Positions 7,743 to 14,970 of a stretch of DNA of 17,935 nucleotides are shown here, in pieces. A program made the position numbers and the translations under genes. Source of the stretch: CANDYO01 sp049653745 (GTDB lineage Bacteria; Pseudomonadota; Alphaproteobacteria; Rickettsiales; CANDYO01); assembly GCA_049653745.1 (NCBI GenBank), contig JBASGW010000011.1, forward strand, positions 1-17,935, in the 5' to 3' direction. Within the stretch, counting starts at the first letter, position 1, and each line of letters begins with the position of its first letter. Under the pieces are notes generated by a model. It worked only from the letters and a program-made list of their open reading frames with translations, was not told the DNA's origin and did not search any database.

Positions 7743-8492
7743 ATGAGAAAAATAATAGCTGGATTAATTTTAACTAGTGCTAGTTTTAGCTTTGCTGCAA
7801 GTATTGATGATATTAGGTGGATTGCTCAAGATATGAGGCCATATTCTTATATTGATAGTAAGGGCAATAATGTGGGCAGTATAGTTGAATTAGTTGGAGA
7901 AATCTTAAAAAAAACTGGTTCAGATAAAACCACTAATGACATTGAAATTAGAACTTTTTCTAAGATGTTTGTTTGGAGCAATAATAAAGAAAATGCAGTG
8001 TTCTTTCCATTGGCCAAAACTGCTGATAGAGAGGATAAATTTAAGTGGGTTGGGCCCATTTTTATTGGTAGGCCTGTGGTTTTTGCTAAAATCCCTGGAT
8101 CTAGCGTAATATCCACTGATAAAACTCATAAGGGAAAAAATCTTGCGCCAAAATTTGATTCAATTCAAGACTTAAGTAAATATAGTATTTTAGGGATAGA
8201 TAAATATATAGGGGTGATGCAGCTGCAAGATGCTGGCATTTCAGTGAAAATAGGAGCATCTGACTTGCAAAATATGATTAAGTTAAAAAATGGAGAAGTG
8301 GATTTAGTTGTTTGTGATAAAAATGTTGGTTCTTCTTTAATGCAAGAGTTGGGTATGGAGAATGCTGATTATTCTGTTGCTTATACACTAGAGACAAAAG
8401 ATATGAGCTTTGCGTTTAATAAAGACACCGATGATGATTTAATTAATCAGGTTCAAGAGGCATTAAAAACCGCAAAGACAAAGATCAATTAA
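7743..8492 (+). CDS. Periplasmic solute-binding protein, family 3 (amino-acid type)
   Basis: 249 residues, the usual length of the family. Residues 1-19 are a signal peptide: a basic start, a hydrophobic core and small residues FAAS at the cut. The mature part has family-3 landmarks: an early RPYSYID segment followed by a GSIVELVGEIL helix, a mid-protein TADREDKFKWVGPI stretch (the family's conserved R-E-x-x-F-x-W-V-G-P-I), and GEVDLVV near residue 185. It should bind a small solute, probably an amino acid or similar, in the periplasm. No permease or ATPase gene lies nearby, so it either serves a transporter encoded elsewhere or has a sensory or orphan role. It begins immediately after the ankyrin stop codon and has its own AGGAG site, so it is probably co-transcribed with that gene. 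Family is fairly sure; ligand is not known. Confidence 0.85.
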   Translation: MRKIIAGLILTSASFSFAASIDDIRWIAQDMRPYSYIDSKGNNVGSIVELVGEILKKTGSDKTTNDIEIRTFSKMFVWSNNKENAVFFPLAKTADREDKFKWVGPIFIGRPVVFAKIPGSSVISTDKTHKGKNLAPKFDSIQDLSKYSILGIDKYIGVMQLQDAGISVKIGASDLQNMIKLKNGEVDLVVCDKNVGSSLMQELGMENADYSVAYTLETKDMSFAFNKDTDDDLINQVQEALKTAKTKIN

Positions 8493-8505
8493 TAGGATTA
8501 ACCTT

Positions 8506-8540
8506 CATCCTTGAATCAAGTATAAATAAATTCAAGGATG
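8506..8540. terminator. Hairpin between convergent genes, probable bidirectional terminator
   Basis: A perfect 11-base-pair inverted repeat (CATCCTTGAAT at 8506-8516, complement at 8530-8540) with a 13-base loop lies between the stops of the solute-binding gene and nusB, which face each other. Neither side has a good T-run, so termination strength is uncertain. Confidence 0.55.
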
Positions 8541-8552
8541 AGGCATAGCTAA

Positions 8553-9080
8553 TTAAGCTATTGTTTCTTTTAAATCTTTTCTTGCTTTCTCAGACATTAT
8601 TTGAAGAACTTTATTCACAAAGCCTGCTTCATTATTTTCATAGAAGGTTTTAGTAAGCCCCACATATTCATCAATAATAATATTTGTTGGGGTTTCGTTA
8701 TGAAATAATAATTCAATTCCAGCAAGCTTTAATATGGTTTGAATCACCTGATCAAGACGCTCATAATTCCATTTTGTATTTAAACTATTTCTGATTAGTT
8801 TTTCAGCTTCAGATTCTTGTCTATAAGTTAAGTTTAGAAGGCTTTCTAAAAAAATTTCATCCGGAGTGAAAAGTTTTATTTCTTCTAATTGTGCAGGGTT
8901 AAGCTCAAGATCAAAAACATCTTTAGTTAAATAAGATGCGGTCATTTTTTGAGAAATTTTTACCAAATTCTTTGGTTGATCATTATTAAGATTGCAAGAA
9001 TATAATGATAATATGGCAATAAACCTTGCCGCATGCCTGTTGTATATTGTGTTATCAGTGGGGGTGATGTCGTTATCCAT
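8553..9080 (-). CDS. nusB: Transcription antitermination factor NusB
   Basis: 175 residues, slightly longer than the usual 140-160. The diagnostic C-terminal pattern is present: P131 followed by IIIDEYVGLTKTF and then GFVNKVLQ (residues about 131-160), matching the NusB P-x(5)-NE/DE-A/Y-V-x-L-x-K-x-F...FVN-x-x-L signature. Near the N-terminus, RHAARFIAILSLYS matches the R-x-x-A-x-Q-x-L-Y helix that contacts RNA. NusB with NusE (uS10) binds boxA in rRNA leaders and prevents early termination. The start ATG overlaps the end of the upstream HIT gene (eight shared bases, ATGGATAA), so the two form an operon. The family is often next to ribE/ribH in other bacteria; here its partner is a HIT gene. 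Confidence 0.92.
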   Translation of the reverse strand: MDNDITPTDNTIYNRHAARFIAILSLYSCNLNNDQPKNLVKISQKMTASYLTKDVFDLELNPAQLEEIKLFTPDEIFLESLLNLTYRQESEAEKLIRNSLNTKWNYERLDQVIQTILKLAGIELLFHNETPTNIIIDEYVGLTKTFYENNEAGFVNKVLQIMSEKARKDLKETIA

Positions 9081-9498
9081 TAAAATTTTCCTGAAGTTTA
9101 GTAATTATCTTTTGCTTCTGCTCTAAAGTATATTCTTGTTTATTGCAACCAAAAACTGGTTTTGGCCATAATGAATCATCTTTGTAGCGTGCAATAATAT
9201 GAATATGCAACTGCTCAACTATATTGCCAAGTGCTGCAATATTTAATTTATCTGGTTCTAATACTGTTTTAATGATTTTACTAACTAAAGCTATTTCGTT
9301 AGTCAAAGTTATTCTATCTTCTTCATTAAGATCAATTATTTCTGTAACATTGCTTCTTTTAGGAACTAATATAACCCAAGGAAAGAGGCTGTTGTTCATA
9401 AGTAATAATTTGCTTAAAGTTAGATCTTTAATTAAATAAGTATCGTTTTTAAGCTGTTCATGAAGCTGAAAATCATTTAGCATAGATATAATTATCAT
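9073..9498 (-). CDS. HIT-domain protein (histidine-triad nucleotide-binding family)
   Basis: 141 residues. The HIT motif is QLHIHIIA at residues 96-103, with Gln96 in place of the first His and His98 and His100 kept, followed by R104 and WPKPVFG (111-117). This Q-x-H-x-H form followed by a W-P-x-P-V-x-G element is, as far as I know, typical of an alphaproteobacterial HIT subfamily. An NTP or dinucleotide hydrolase or transferase activity is expected, but no substrate can be assigned. Start choice: the ATG at 9498 is used here; a second in-frame ATG five codons later (9483) also fits, because the predicted promoter leaves only about ten bases of leader before the first. Neither has a clear ribosome site. 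The gene overlaps nusB by eight bases. Confidence 0.88.
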   Translation of the reverse strand: MIIISMLNDFQLHEQLKNDTYLIKDLTLSKLLLMNNSLFPWVILVPKRSNVTEIIDLNEEDRITLTNEIALVSKIIKTVLEPDKLNIAALGNIVEQLHIHIIARYKDDSLWPKPVFGCNKQEYTLEQKQKIITKLQENFNG

Positions 9499-9514
9499 TG
9501 ATGTTTAAACTTAA

Positions 9515-9544
9515 TGTATAAACCATACCAATACTATTTGACAA
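9515..9544 (-). promoter_or_regulatory. Candidate promoter of the HIT-nusB operon
   Basis: Read on the minus strand: -35 TTGTCA (9544-9539), an 18-base spacer, then TATACA (9520-9515). Transcription would start near 9508, about ten bases before the first ATG. Its -35 box overlaps the -35 box of the opposite promoter. Confidence 0.45.
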
Positions 9545-9548
9545 ATAG
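9534..9548. promoter_or_regulatory. 15-base palindrome overlapping both divergent -35 boxes
   Basis: CTATTTGACAAATAG is a perfect palindrome with seven-base arms around one central base. It covers TTGACA on the plus strand and TTGTCA on the minus strand between the HIT and rpsD genes. It has the shape of a repressor operator, but could also just reflect two overlapping -35 boxes. Confidence 0.5.
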
Positions 9549-9570
9549 AAATTTTTTGTTAGGTTATAAA
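9538..9570 (+). promoter_or_regulatory. Candidate rpsD promoter
   Basis: A consensus TTGACA at 9538-9543 lies about 60 bases before the rpsD start. The best AT-rich -10 candidate, TATAAA at 9565-9570, leaves a 21-base spacer, longer than normal, so the exact -10 is uncertain. Confidence 0.4.
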
Positions 9571-9601
9571 GATTGATTTTTAACAGTGTAAAGAGGAAAA
9601 C

Positions 9602-10243
9602 GTGACTAAGATATTAAAATCTAAATATAAAATCAGCCGACGCCTAGGTGTTAGTGTGTGGGGAGATGGAAAAGATCCTTTCTCACGTAATCGTAATTTT
9701 CGCCCAGGGCAACATGGTGCAGCAGGGCATCGTACAGTTTCAGTACATGGTCGCCAATTAAATGCAAAGCAATTATTAAAGGGTTATTATGGAAGAATTG
9801 GTGAACGTCAATTCCGTAATATTTTTGATAAAGCATTAAGAATGGTTGGAGATACTGCAGAAAATTTTGTTGGTCTTTTAGAAAGAAGATTAGATGCTGT
9901 TATTTATCGTTTAAATGTAGCAAAATCTGTTTTCGCTGCTCGTCAGATAGTTAGCCATAAACATGTTATGGTGAAAAGAAAAAACCGTGATAGATGGGAA
10001 GTGGTGAATTGTCCTTCTTATTTAGTATGTGAAGGTGATTTAATTAAATTAACTGATAAAGCAAAAACTATTGTGCCAGTTCTATCTGCTGTTCAAGCAA
10101 TGGAAAGAGGCGTGCCAGAGTATATTAAATTTGATCCTTCAACATTTGAAGCAGAATTTATTCGCACTCCAAAACTTGCTGATGTTCCTTATGCAGCAAA
10201 AATGGAACCACAATTAGTGGTTGAGTTTTACAGTAAAAACTAA
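9602..10243 (+). CDS. rpsD: 30S ribosomal protein uS4 (S4)
   Basis: 213 residues; alphaproteobacterial S4 is about 205. The N-terminal part has KYKISRRLGVSVWG and RNFRPGQHG, typical of the class, and the S4 RNA-binding domain spans about 94-160 (RRLDAVIYRLNVAKS then ARQIVSHKHVMVKRK). S4 is a primary 16S rRNA binder that starts assembly of the small-subunit body and lies at the mRNA entry site. The start is GTG at 9602, with AGAGG five bases upstream. It stands alone here, not in an alpha operon, as is usual in alphaproteobacteria. It has its own candidate promoter and a strong terminator. Confidence 0.98.
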   Translation: MTKILKSKYKISRRLGVSVWGDGKDPFSRNRNFRPGQHGAAGHRTVSVHGRQLNAKQLLKGYYGRIGERQFRNIFDKALRMVGDTAENFVGLLERRLDAVIYRLNVAKSVFAARQIVSHKHVMVKRKNRDRWEVVNCPSYLVCEGDLIKLTDKAKTIVPVLSAVQAMERGVPEYIKFDPSTFEAEFIRTPKLADVPYAAKMEPQLVVEFYSKN

Positions 10244-10249
10244 ATTCTT

Positions 10250-10282
10250 AAAATGCCTCATTATTTCGATGGGGCATTTTTT
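10250..10282 (+). terminator. Intrinsic terminator of rpsD
   Basis: Twelve-base-pair stem (10250-10261 with 10269-10280, one G-U pair), seven-base loop, and a T-run at 10277-10282. It starts six bases after the rpsD stop. Confidence 0.92.
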
Positions 10283-10309
10283 ACTTATATACCTTATGTG
10301 GTATAAAAT

Positions 10310-10903
10310 ATGTCTTCCCAAATAGATAAACTAATCTATCTTTTCTCAAAAGTTCCCGGTGTGGGGCCCAGATCTTCAAGAAGGGCAATATTACATCTTC
10401 TGAAGTATCGCGAACAATTAATGATTCCATTAGCTGAAGAATTAAGTAAGGCCGCCTTGGTTATTAAAAATTGTCAAATATGTGGCAATATAGATGAGCA
10501 ATCTCCATGTTCTATATGTTCTGATCATAAAAGAAATCAACAAAGCATTTGTGTGGTGGAAAGCATCAGTGACTTATGGGCTATTGAGCGCGGAGGCATT
10601 TTTAATGGCGCTTACCATGTTTTAGGTGGAGCTTTATCTGCCAGCAATGGAATAAAGCCAAATGATTTAAGTTTAAATAATTTAGTTTCTAGGGTTAAAA
10701 CAGACCAAGTTCAAGAAGTTATTCTTGCCACTAATGCAACGTTAGATGGGCAAACTACCGCATTTTATATTACCGATATTTTAAGTAAAGAAACTAATGT
10801 GCATGTCACTCGCTTAGCCTATGGCATACCAGTGGGTGGAGAGCTAGATTATTTAGACGATAGCACTTTGGAAGCTGCATTAATGTCTAGAAGAAAATTC
10901 TAA
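10310..10903 (+). CDS. recR: Recombination mediator RecR
   Basis: 197 residues, the normal length. The order of parts is complete: helix-hairpin-helix with VPGVGPRSSRR (15-25), a four-Cys zinc site (C55, C58, C67, C70), a Toprim domain beginning CVVES (81-85), and the C-terminal TRLAYGIPVGGELDYLDD segment (167-184). RecR works with RecF and RecO to load RecA at single-strand gaps; it acts in the cytoplasm on DNA. A good ribosome site is not visible. A small inverted repeat (TATACC at 10288 with GGTATA at 10300) ends four bases before the ATG and includes TATAAA, so a very short or absent leader is possible. The rpsD terminator lies just upstream, so recR is probably transcribed separately or by read-through. 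Confidence 0.97.
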   Translation: MSSQIDKLIYLFSKVPGVGPRSSRRAILHLLKYREQLMIPLAEELSKAALVIKNCQICGNIDEQSPCSICSDHKRNQQSICVVESISDLWAIERGGIFNGAYHVLGGALSASNGIKPNDLSLNNLVSRVKTDQVQEVILATNATLDGQTTAFYITDILSKETNVHVTRLAYGIPVGGELDYLDDSTLEAALMSRRKF

Positions 10904-10916
10904 ATCAACCATTATC

Positions 10917-10997
10917 ATACCAAGCTTCAATTCTTAAATGCTACTACTACTCTAAGTTAGCTCATGTACTAAATGTACACTTTGCGCCTCGCTCATT
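10917..10997. repeat. Dispersed intergenic repeat, diverged copy 1
   Basis: Begins ATACCAAG and carries GCTCATGTACTAAATG, then CTCATT, in the same order and at similar spacing as the two copies near 16867 and 17046. It is more diverged than those two and shorter at its right end. It lies between recR and the second ankyrin gene. Confidence 0.7.
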
Positions 10998-11027
10998 TTA
11001 TGCTTATGTATAAAAATTAATTAACAA

Positions 11028-11056
11028 TTGACTAAATAATTAATACATTATATAAT
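11028..11056 (+). promoter_or_regulatory. Near-consensus sigma-70 promoter for the second ankyrin gene
   Basis: TTGACT at 11028-11033, a 17-base spacer, and TATAAT at 11051-11056. Transcription should begin near 11063, leaving a leader of about 17 bases to the first ATG (11080) or 29 to the second (11092). Confidence 0.75.
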
Positions 11057-11079
11057 TATTCTTAATAAAAATTTATAAA

Positions 11080-14000
11080 ATGGAAATTATAATGAAAGAA
11101 GCAAATCTTAACCAATCTCCTGCAGACCTTTTATTTAAAGCGGCGAAAGATTATGATAATCCTGAATTAATAGCAAGTTTAATATCAGATCAAAATGCTG
11201 ATTATGATGCAGTGGATGCTTATGATTACACGCCTTTGCATTATGCTATTATCTATCAAAATGTTAAAAATGTAGAGATTCTTTTACGATATGGTGCTAA
11301 TACAAACGTACTTGATATGTATGGTAGAGATATATTGAGTTTTACTTGTGATATAGGAAATTTAGAAGTTATTAATTTGTTAATTAAAAACGGAGGTGTT
11401 GATGTAAATATTGTCAGCATTAGTCAAGAAAGCCCCCTAATGATAGCAGCTAAAGCTGGCCATGCTGAGGCTGTGAAAATACTCATAGCAGCAGGTGCAG
11501 ATAAAGAAGCTATTGATAGTCAGGGGTGGACAGCTTTAATGATGGCAGCTGATGGTGGACATGCTGAGGCTATGAAAATACTCTTAGAAGCAGGAGCAAA
11601 TAAAGAAGCTTTTCAGACTGGGGGACATACATCGCTAATGCTTGCAGCTCAAAATGGCCATGCTGAGGCTGTGAAAATACTCTTAGAAGCAGGAGTAAAT
11701 AAAGATGCTTTTCAGATTGGGGGATATACATCGCTAATGATTGCGGCTGGAAAGGGTCATGTTGAGGCTATGAAAATACTCTTAGAAGCAGGAGCAAATA
11801 AAGATGCTTTTCAGACTGGGGGATATACATCGCTAATGCTTGCAGCTCAAAATGGTCATGCTGAGGCTGTGAAAATACTCTTAGAAGCAGGAGCAGATAA
11901 AGAATCAATCAATAGCGTAAGATGGACAGCTTTAATGATTGCAGCTCAAAATGGCCATGCTGAGGCTGTGAAAATACTCATAGCAGCAGGTGCAGATAAA
12001 GAAGCTATTGATAGTCAGGGGTGGACAGCTTTAATGATTGCAGCTGATGGTGGACATGGTGAGGTTGTGAAAATACTCTTAGAAGCAGGTGCAATTAAAG
12101 ATACTTTTAGCAGTGATGATGGATATACAGCTTTAATGATTGCAGCTGATGGTGGACATGCTGAGGTTGTGAAAATACTCTTAGAAGCAGGAGCAAATAA
12201 AGATGTTGCTAGCACCCTTAAGGGATGGACAGCTTTAATGATTGCAGCTGATGATGGACATGCTGAGGCTATGAAAATACTCTTAGAAGCAGGAGTAGAT
12301 AAAGAATTAACTAATAGTGCAGGATGGACAGCTTTAATGATTGCAGCTAAGGGCCATGCTGAGGCTATGAAAATACTCTTAGAAGCAGGAGCAAATAAAG
12401 ATGTTGCTGGCATCTTTAATGGATGGACAGCTTTAATGATTGCAGCTGATGATGGACATGCTGAGTCTGTGAAAATACTTTTAGAAGCAGGAGTAGATAA
12501 AGAATTAACTAATAGTGCAGGATGGACAGCTTTAATGATTGCAGCTAAAAAGGGCCATGCTGATGTTCTAAAAATACTCTTAGAAGCAGGAGCAATTAAA
12601 GATGTTGCTAGCACCCTTAAGGGATGCACATCCCTAATGCTTGCAGCACAAGAGGGCCATGCTGAGGTTGTAAAAATACTCTTAAAAGCAGGAGCAAATA
12701 AAGATGTTGCTAGCACCCTTAAGAGATCTACATCCCTAATGATGGCAGCTGATAATGGACATGCTGATGTTCTAAAAATACTCTTAGAAGCAGGAGCCAA
12801 TAAAGAGGCTTTTAACATTAATGGATCTACATCTTTAATGATTGCAGCTAAAAAAGGGCATGGTGAGGTTGTGAAAATACTCTTAGAAGCAGGTGCAATT
12901 AAAGATGCTTTTAGCAGTGATGATGGATATACAGCTTTAATGATAGCAGCTGAAAATGGTCGTGCTGAGGTTGTAAAAGTGCTTATTAAAAATGGTGCTA
13001 ATATAAATGCAGTTAATCATGATGGCCAATCAGTGTTGCATTTAAGTCCTCAGCATTTTAATAAACAATTTTTATTGCCAATATTTAAAGAAGCAATAGA
13101 TGAGGGCGATACTAAAGTGCTGGTGAATTTATGCAAATATGAGCATTATAGAACTCAGCTATCTATAATTGATATAAATGACTCCCCTCAAAATAATTCT
13201 ATTGTTGAAGAATTTATTAGGTTTTTAGCGAAATATAATTCTATTCCTGAAACAATAACAGATAAAGTACAAGAATTAAATAATATACAAGCTCAGAAAC
13301 TTAAGGTGATTGGTGCTACAGAATCAAGTAATAGTAAATATATTGGCAAAATATTGAAGTTCTTAACTGGTAGTAAGTCAGCAATATACGAAAAAGTATT
13401 TGATACAGATGGTGTAGTTGCAATAATAAGTGGCTATCTAGGTTGGCAAAAGCAATGGAGCCCTACGCTTGAATTAACAATGCAATTGCAAACAGGACAA
13501 GCTTATCAATCAATCGATGATGTTGCAATACTTACTAAGGCTTTTGGTGTAGATGTAGCTGTTGTTTCAAATAAAAATTTAGATAATTTACAACAAGCAT
13601 TTCAATTTTCTAATGAAGTTAAAAAAGCTATATTAATTAAGTTTCCCACCGCTTTAGCTGAAACATTCGAGCATTATCCTCAAGTAGGAGAATTATTTGC
13701 TAAAGATTATAATAAGATTATTCAATTTATGTGGTTAAAATTAATTGCTAAAACTTTGTCATATAATATCGCTTATTATTCAGATGCGGATTCTATAATT
13801 CATTTTTCTGGCGGAAAAGATGCCAAAGATAGCTATAAAATTTATGAAACTCCAGATGGGCAGCAATTAATAACAAAGCAAGCGCTGGCGACTAAAGTAA
13901 TAAAATTAATGTCAGTAGATGCAAATGAAGATACTGCAATGGATGATGCTATAGATTATTTAATAGATAATATGCTTTTTCACAAAAGAGCTCGTGAAGA

Positions 14001-14880
14001 TGCAGAGCAAGGTCCTGCAACAAAAATTGCTAGATTAGAAGAGGCTCCAGCTGCTGGAGATGTTTCAACTTCTATGCCTCATGTATTTTTCTCAAATGGA
14101 AATTCTTTTGTGCAAGATTATCATTCTTCAAGCCAGTTACCTTCATTTTTAAAACCCTTTGGTGTGATGCTACCTAAAATAACAATTGAATGGCCAGCAC
14201 AGCCAGTTCAATCAGATGTATTGCAGATTAAGTCAGTTCAAGAACCAAAATCTGAACATAGTAATAAAGCAATTTCTTATTCTTATGGTGATGTTATATT
14301 TGGCTTAAAAGCTTTAGATGCTGCGGCAGATGGTTTGAAAGTTATTAATGAGCCAACTATTGTGAATACAGTTATGTTTTTGAAAGATGCTGCTTATCTT
14401 GGTGTTGTGCTTACGGCTACTAGCGGCTATTTACCCTTAGTGAGTGGTGCAGACATTGCAGTGCAAGCTTATAATGGTGGATATGCACAAGCTCTTACCC
14501 AAGTGGGAGCGGTTGCAGGACATATATTATTATCTATAGTGCCGACTATGTTTGGAATATCATTGGCTCCTGTGAGTGAAGCATTAACTATTTCATATAT
14601 TGCGGAGCTATCAGAGCAAGTATCCACTAAATTTAGTTCATTATATTCTATATATGGCACTCCTGAATCTCAGTTAAAATCAGATCTAGCCTATGCTGAT
14701 TTTTATAATAATTTAGGCTGGCAAGATTCAGCTAAAAGATGCCTTCTTGATGCAATGAGAATAGTTAAAGAAGATTCAACTAATAAATCTGAATCATCTG
14801 TTCAAGAAATGGCATCTGAATATGATCTTGTGGGTGAACTTTGTAAACTGGATCCAGGCGCTGATTGTTGTGGGGCTTAA
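11080..14880 (+). CDS. Ankyrin-repeat protein with recently expanded array, candidate effector
   Basis: 1266 residues. Two diverged ankyrin units (about 50-116) are followed by sixteen near-identical units of 32-34 residues (117-649) with the pattern TALMIAADGGHAEAVKILLEAGA. Then comes an unmatched alpha-helical region (650-960), a basic cluster KRARED...KIARLE at 969-987 that resembles a bipartite nuclear localisation signal, a polar linker, and a C-terminal part with hydrophobic stretches at about 1099-1128 and 1138-1175. The protein ends with ADCCGA. There is no signal peptide. Start choice: ATG at 11080 has no ribosome site; the in-frame ATG at 11092 has GGA seven to ten bases upstream and may be the real start. 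The gene has its own strong promoter and no operon partner. Such proteins in intracellular bacteria often act inside the host; that role is inferred here, and the target is unknown. Confidence 0.92.
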   Translation: MEIIMKEANLNQSPADLLFKAAKDYDNPELIASLISDQNADYDAVDAYDYTPLHYAIIYQNVKNVEILLRYGANTNVLDMYGRDILSFTCDIGNLEVINLLIKNGGVDVNIVSISQESPLMIAAKAGHAEAVKILIAAGADKEAIDSQGWTALMMAADGGHAEAMKILLEAGANKEAFQTGGHTSLMLAAQNGHAEAVKILLEAGVNKDAFQIGGYTSLMIAAGKGHVEAMKILLEAGANKDAFQTGGYTSLMLAAQNGHAEAVKILLEAGADKESINSVRWTALMIAAQNGHAEAVKILIAAGADKEAIDSQGWTALMIAADGGHGEVVKILLEAGAIKDTFSSDDGYTALMIAADGGHAEVVKILLEAGANKDVASTLKGWTALMIAADDGHAEAMKILLEAGVDKELTNSAGWTALMIAAKGHAEAMKILLEAGANKDVAGIFNGWTALMIAADDGHAESVKILLEAGVDKELTNSAGWTALMIAAKKGHADVLKILLEAGAIKDVASTLKGCTSLMLAAQEGHAEVVKILLKAGANKDVASTLKRSTSLMMAADNGHADVLKILLEAGANKEAFNINGSTSLMIAAKKGHGEVVKILLEAGAIKDAFSSDDGYTALMIAAENGRAEVVKVLIKNGANINAVNHDGQSVLHLSPQHFNKQFLLPIFKEAIDEGDTKVLVNLCKYEHYRTQLSIIDINDSPQNNSIVEEFIRFLAKYNSIPETITDKVQELNNIQAQKLKVIGATESSNSKYIGKILKFLTGSKSAIYEKVFDTDGVVAIISGYLGWQKQWSPTLELTMQLQTGQAYQSIDDVAILTKAFGVDVAVVSNKNLDNLQQAFQFSNEVKKAILIKFPTALAETFEHYPQVGELFAKDYNKIIQFMWLKLIAKTLSYNIAYYSDADSIIHFSGGKDAKDSYKIYETPDGQQLITKQALATKVIKLMSVDANEDTAMDDAIDYLIDNMLFHKRAREDAEQGPATKIARLEEAPAAGDVSTSMPHVFFSNGNSFVQDYHSSSQLPSFLKPFGVMLPKITIEWPAQPVQSDVLQIKSVQEPKSEHSNKAISYSYGDVIFGLKALDAAADGLKVINEPTIVNTVMFLKDAAYLGVVLTATSGYLPLVSGADIAVQAYNGGYAQALTQVGAVAGHILLSIVPTMFGISLAPVSEALTISYIAELSEQVSTKFSSLYSIYGTPESQLKSDLAYADFYNNLGWQDSAKRCLLDAMRIVKEDSTNKSESSVQEMASEYDLVGELCKLDPGADCCGA
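11428..13026 (+). repeat. Tandem array of sixteen ~99-bp ankyrin-coding units
   Basis: Units repeat at about 99 bases, with some at 102 and one at 96. They share long identical blocks such as GTGAAAATACTCTTAGAAGC. Multi-unit blocks are also duplicated: the two-unit block around 12230-12430 recurs at 12420-12625, and the block that begins near 11470 recurs near 11969. One unit (near 12345) lacks a residue within AAKGH. All changes keep the frame. Confidence 0.92.
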
Positions 14881-14970
14881 GGTATGTAGCTCTTTTAAAT
14901 CTTTATCTTGATTCAGCTGGCAATTTATGCTAATTTCCAAGAATAATTAACTTAAAAATTAGATGAGTTT

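Noticed and set aside
12015..12818. 267-residue open frame on the minus strand
   Set aside because: It is the antisense shadow of the ankyrin tandem array; its apparent repeats come from the repeats on the other strand.
13380..13740. OTU-type protease domain in the second ankyrin protein
   Set aside because: A segment with AFGVDVAVVS and a later HYP looks loosely like the end of an OTU fold, but no D-G-x-C catalytic motif is present.
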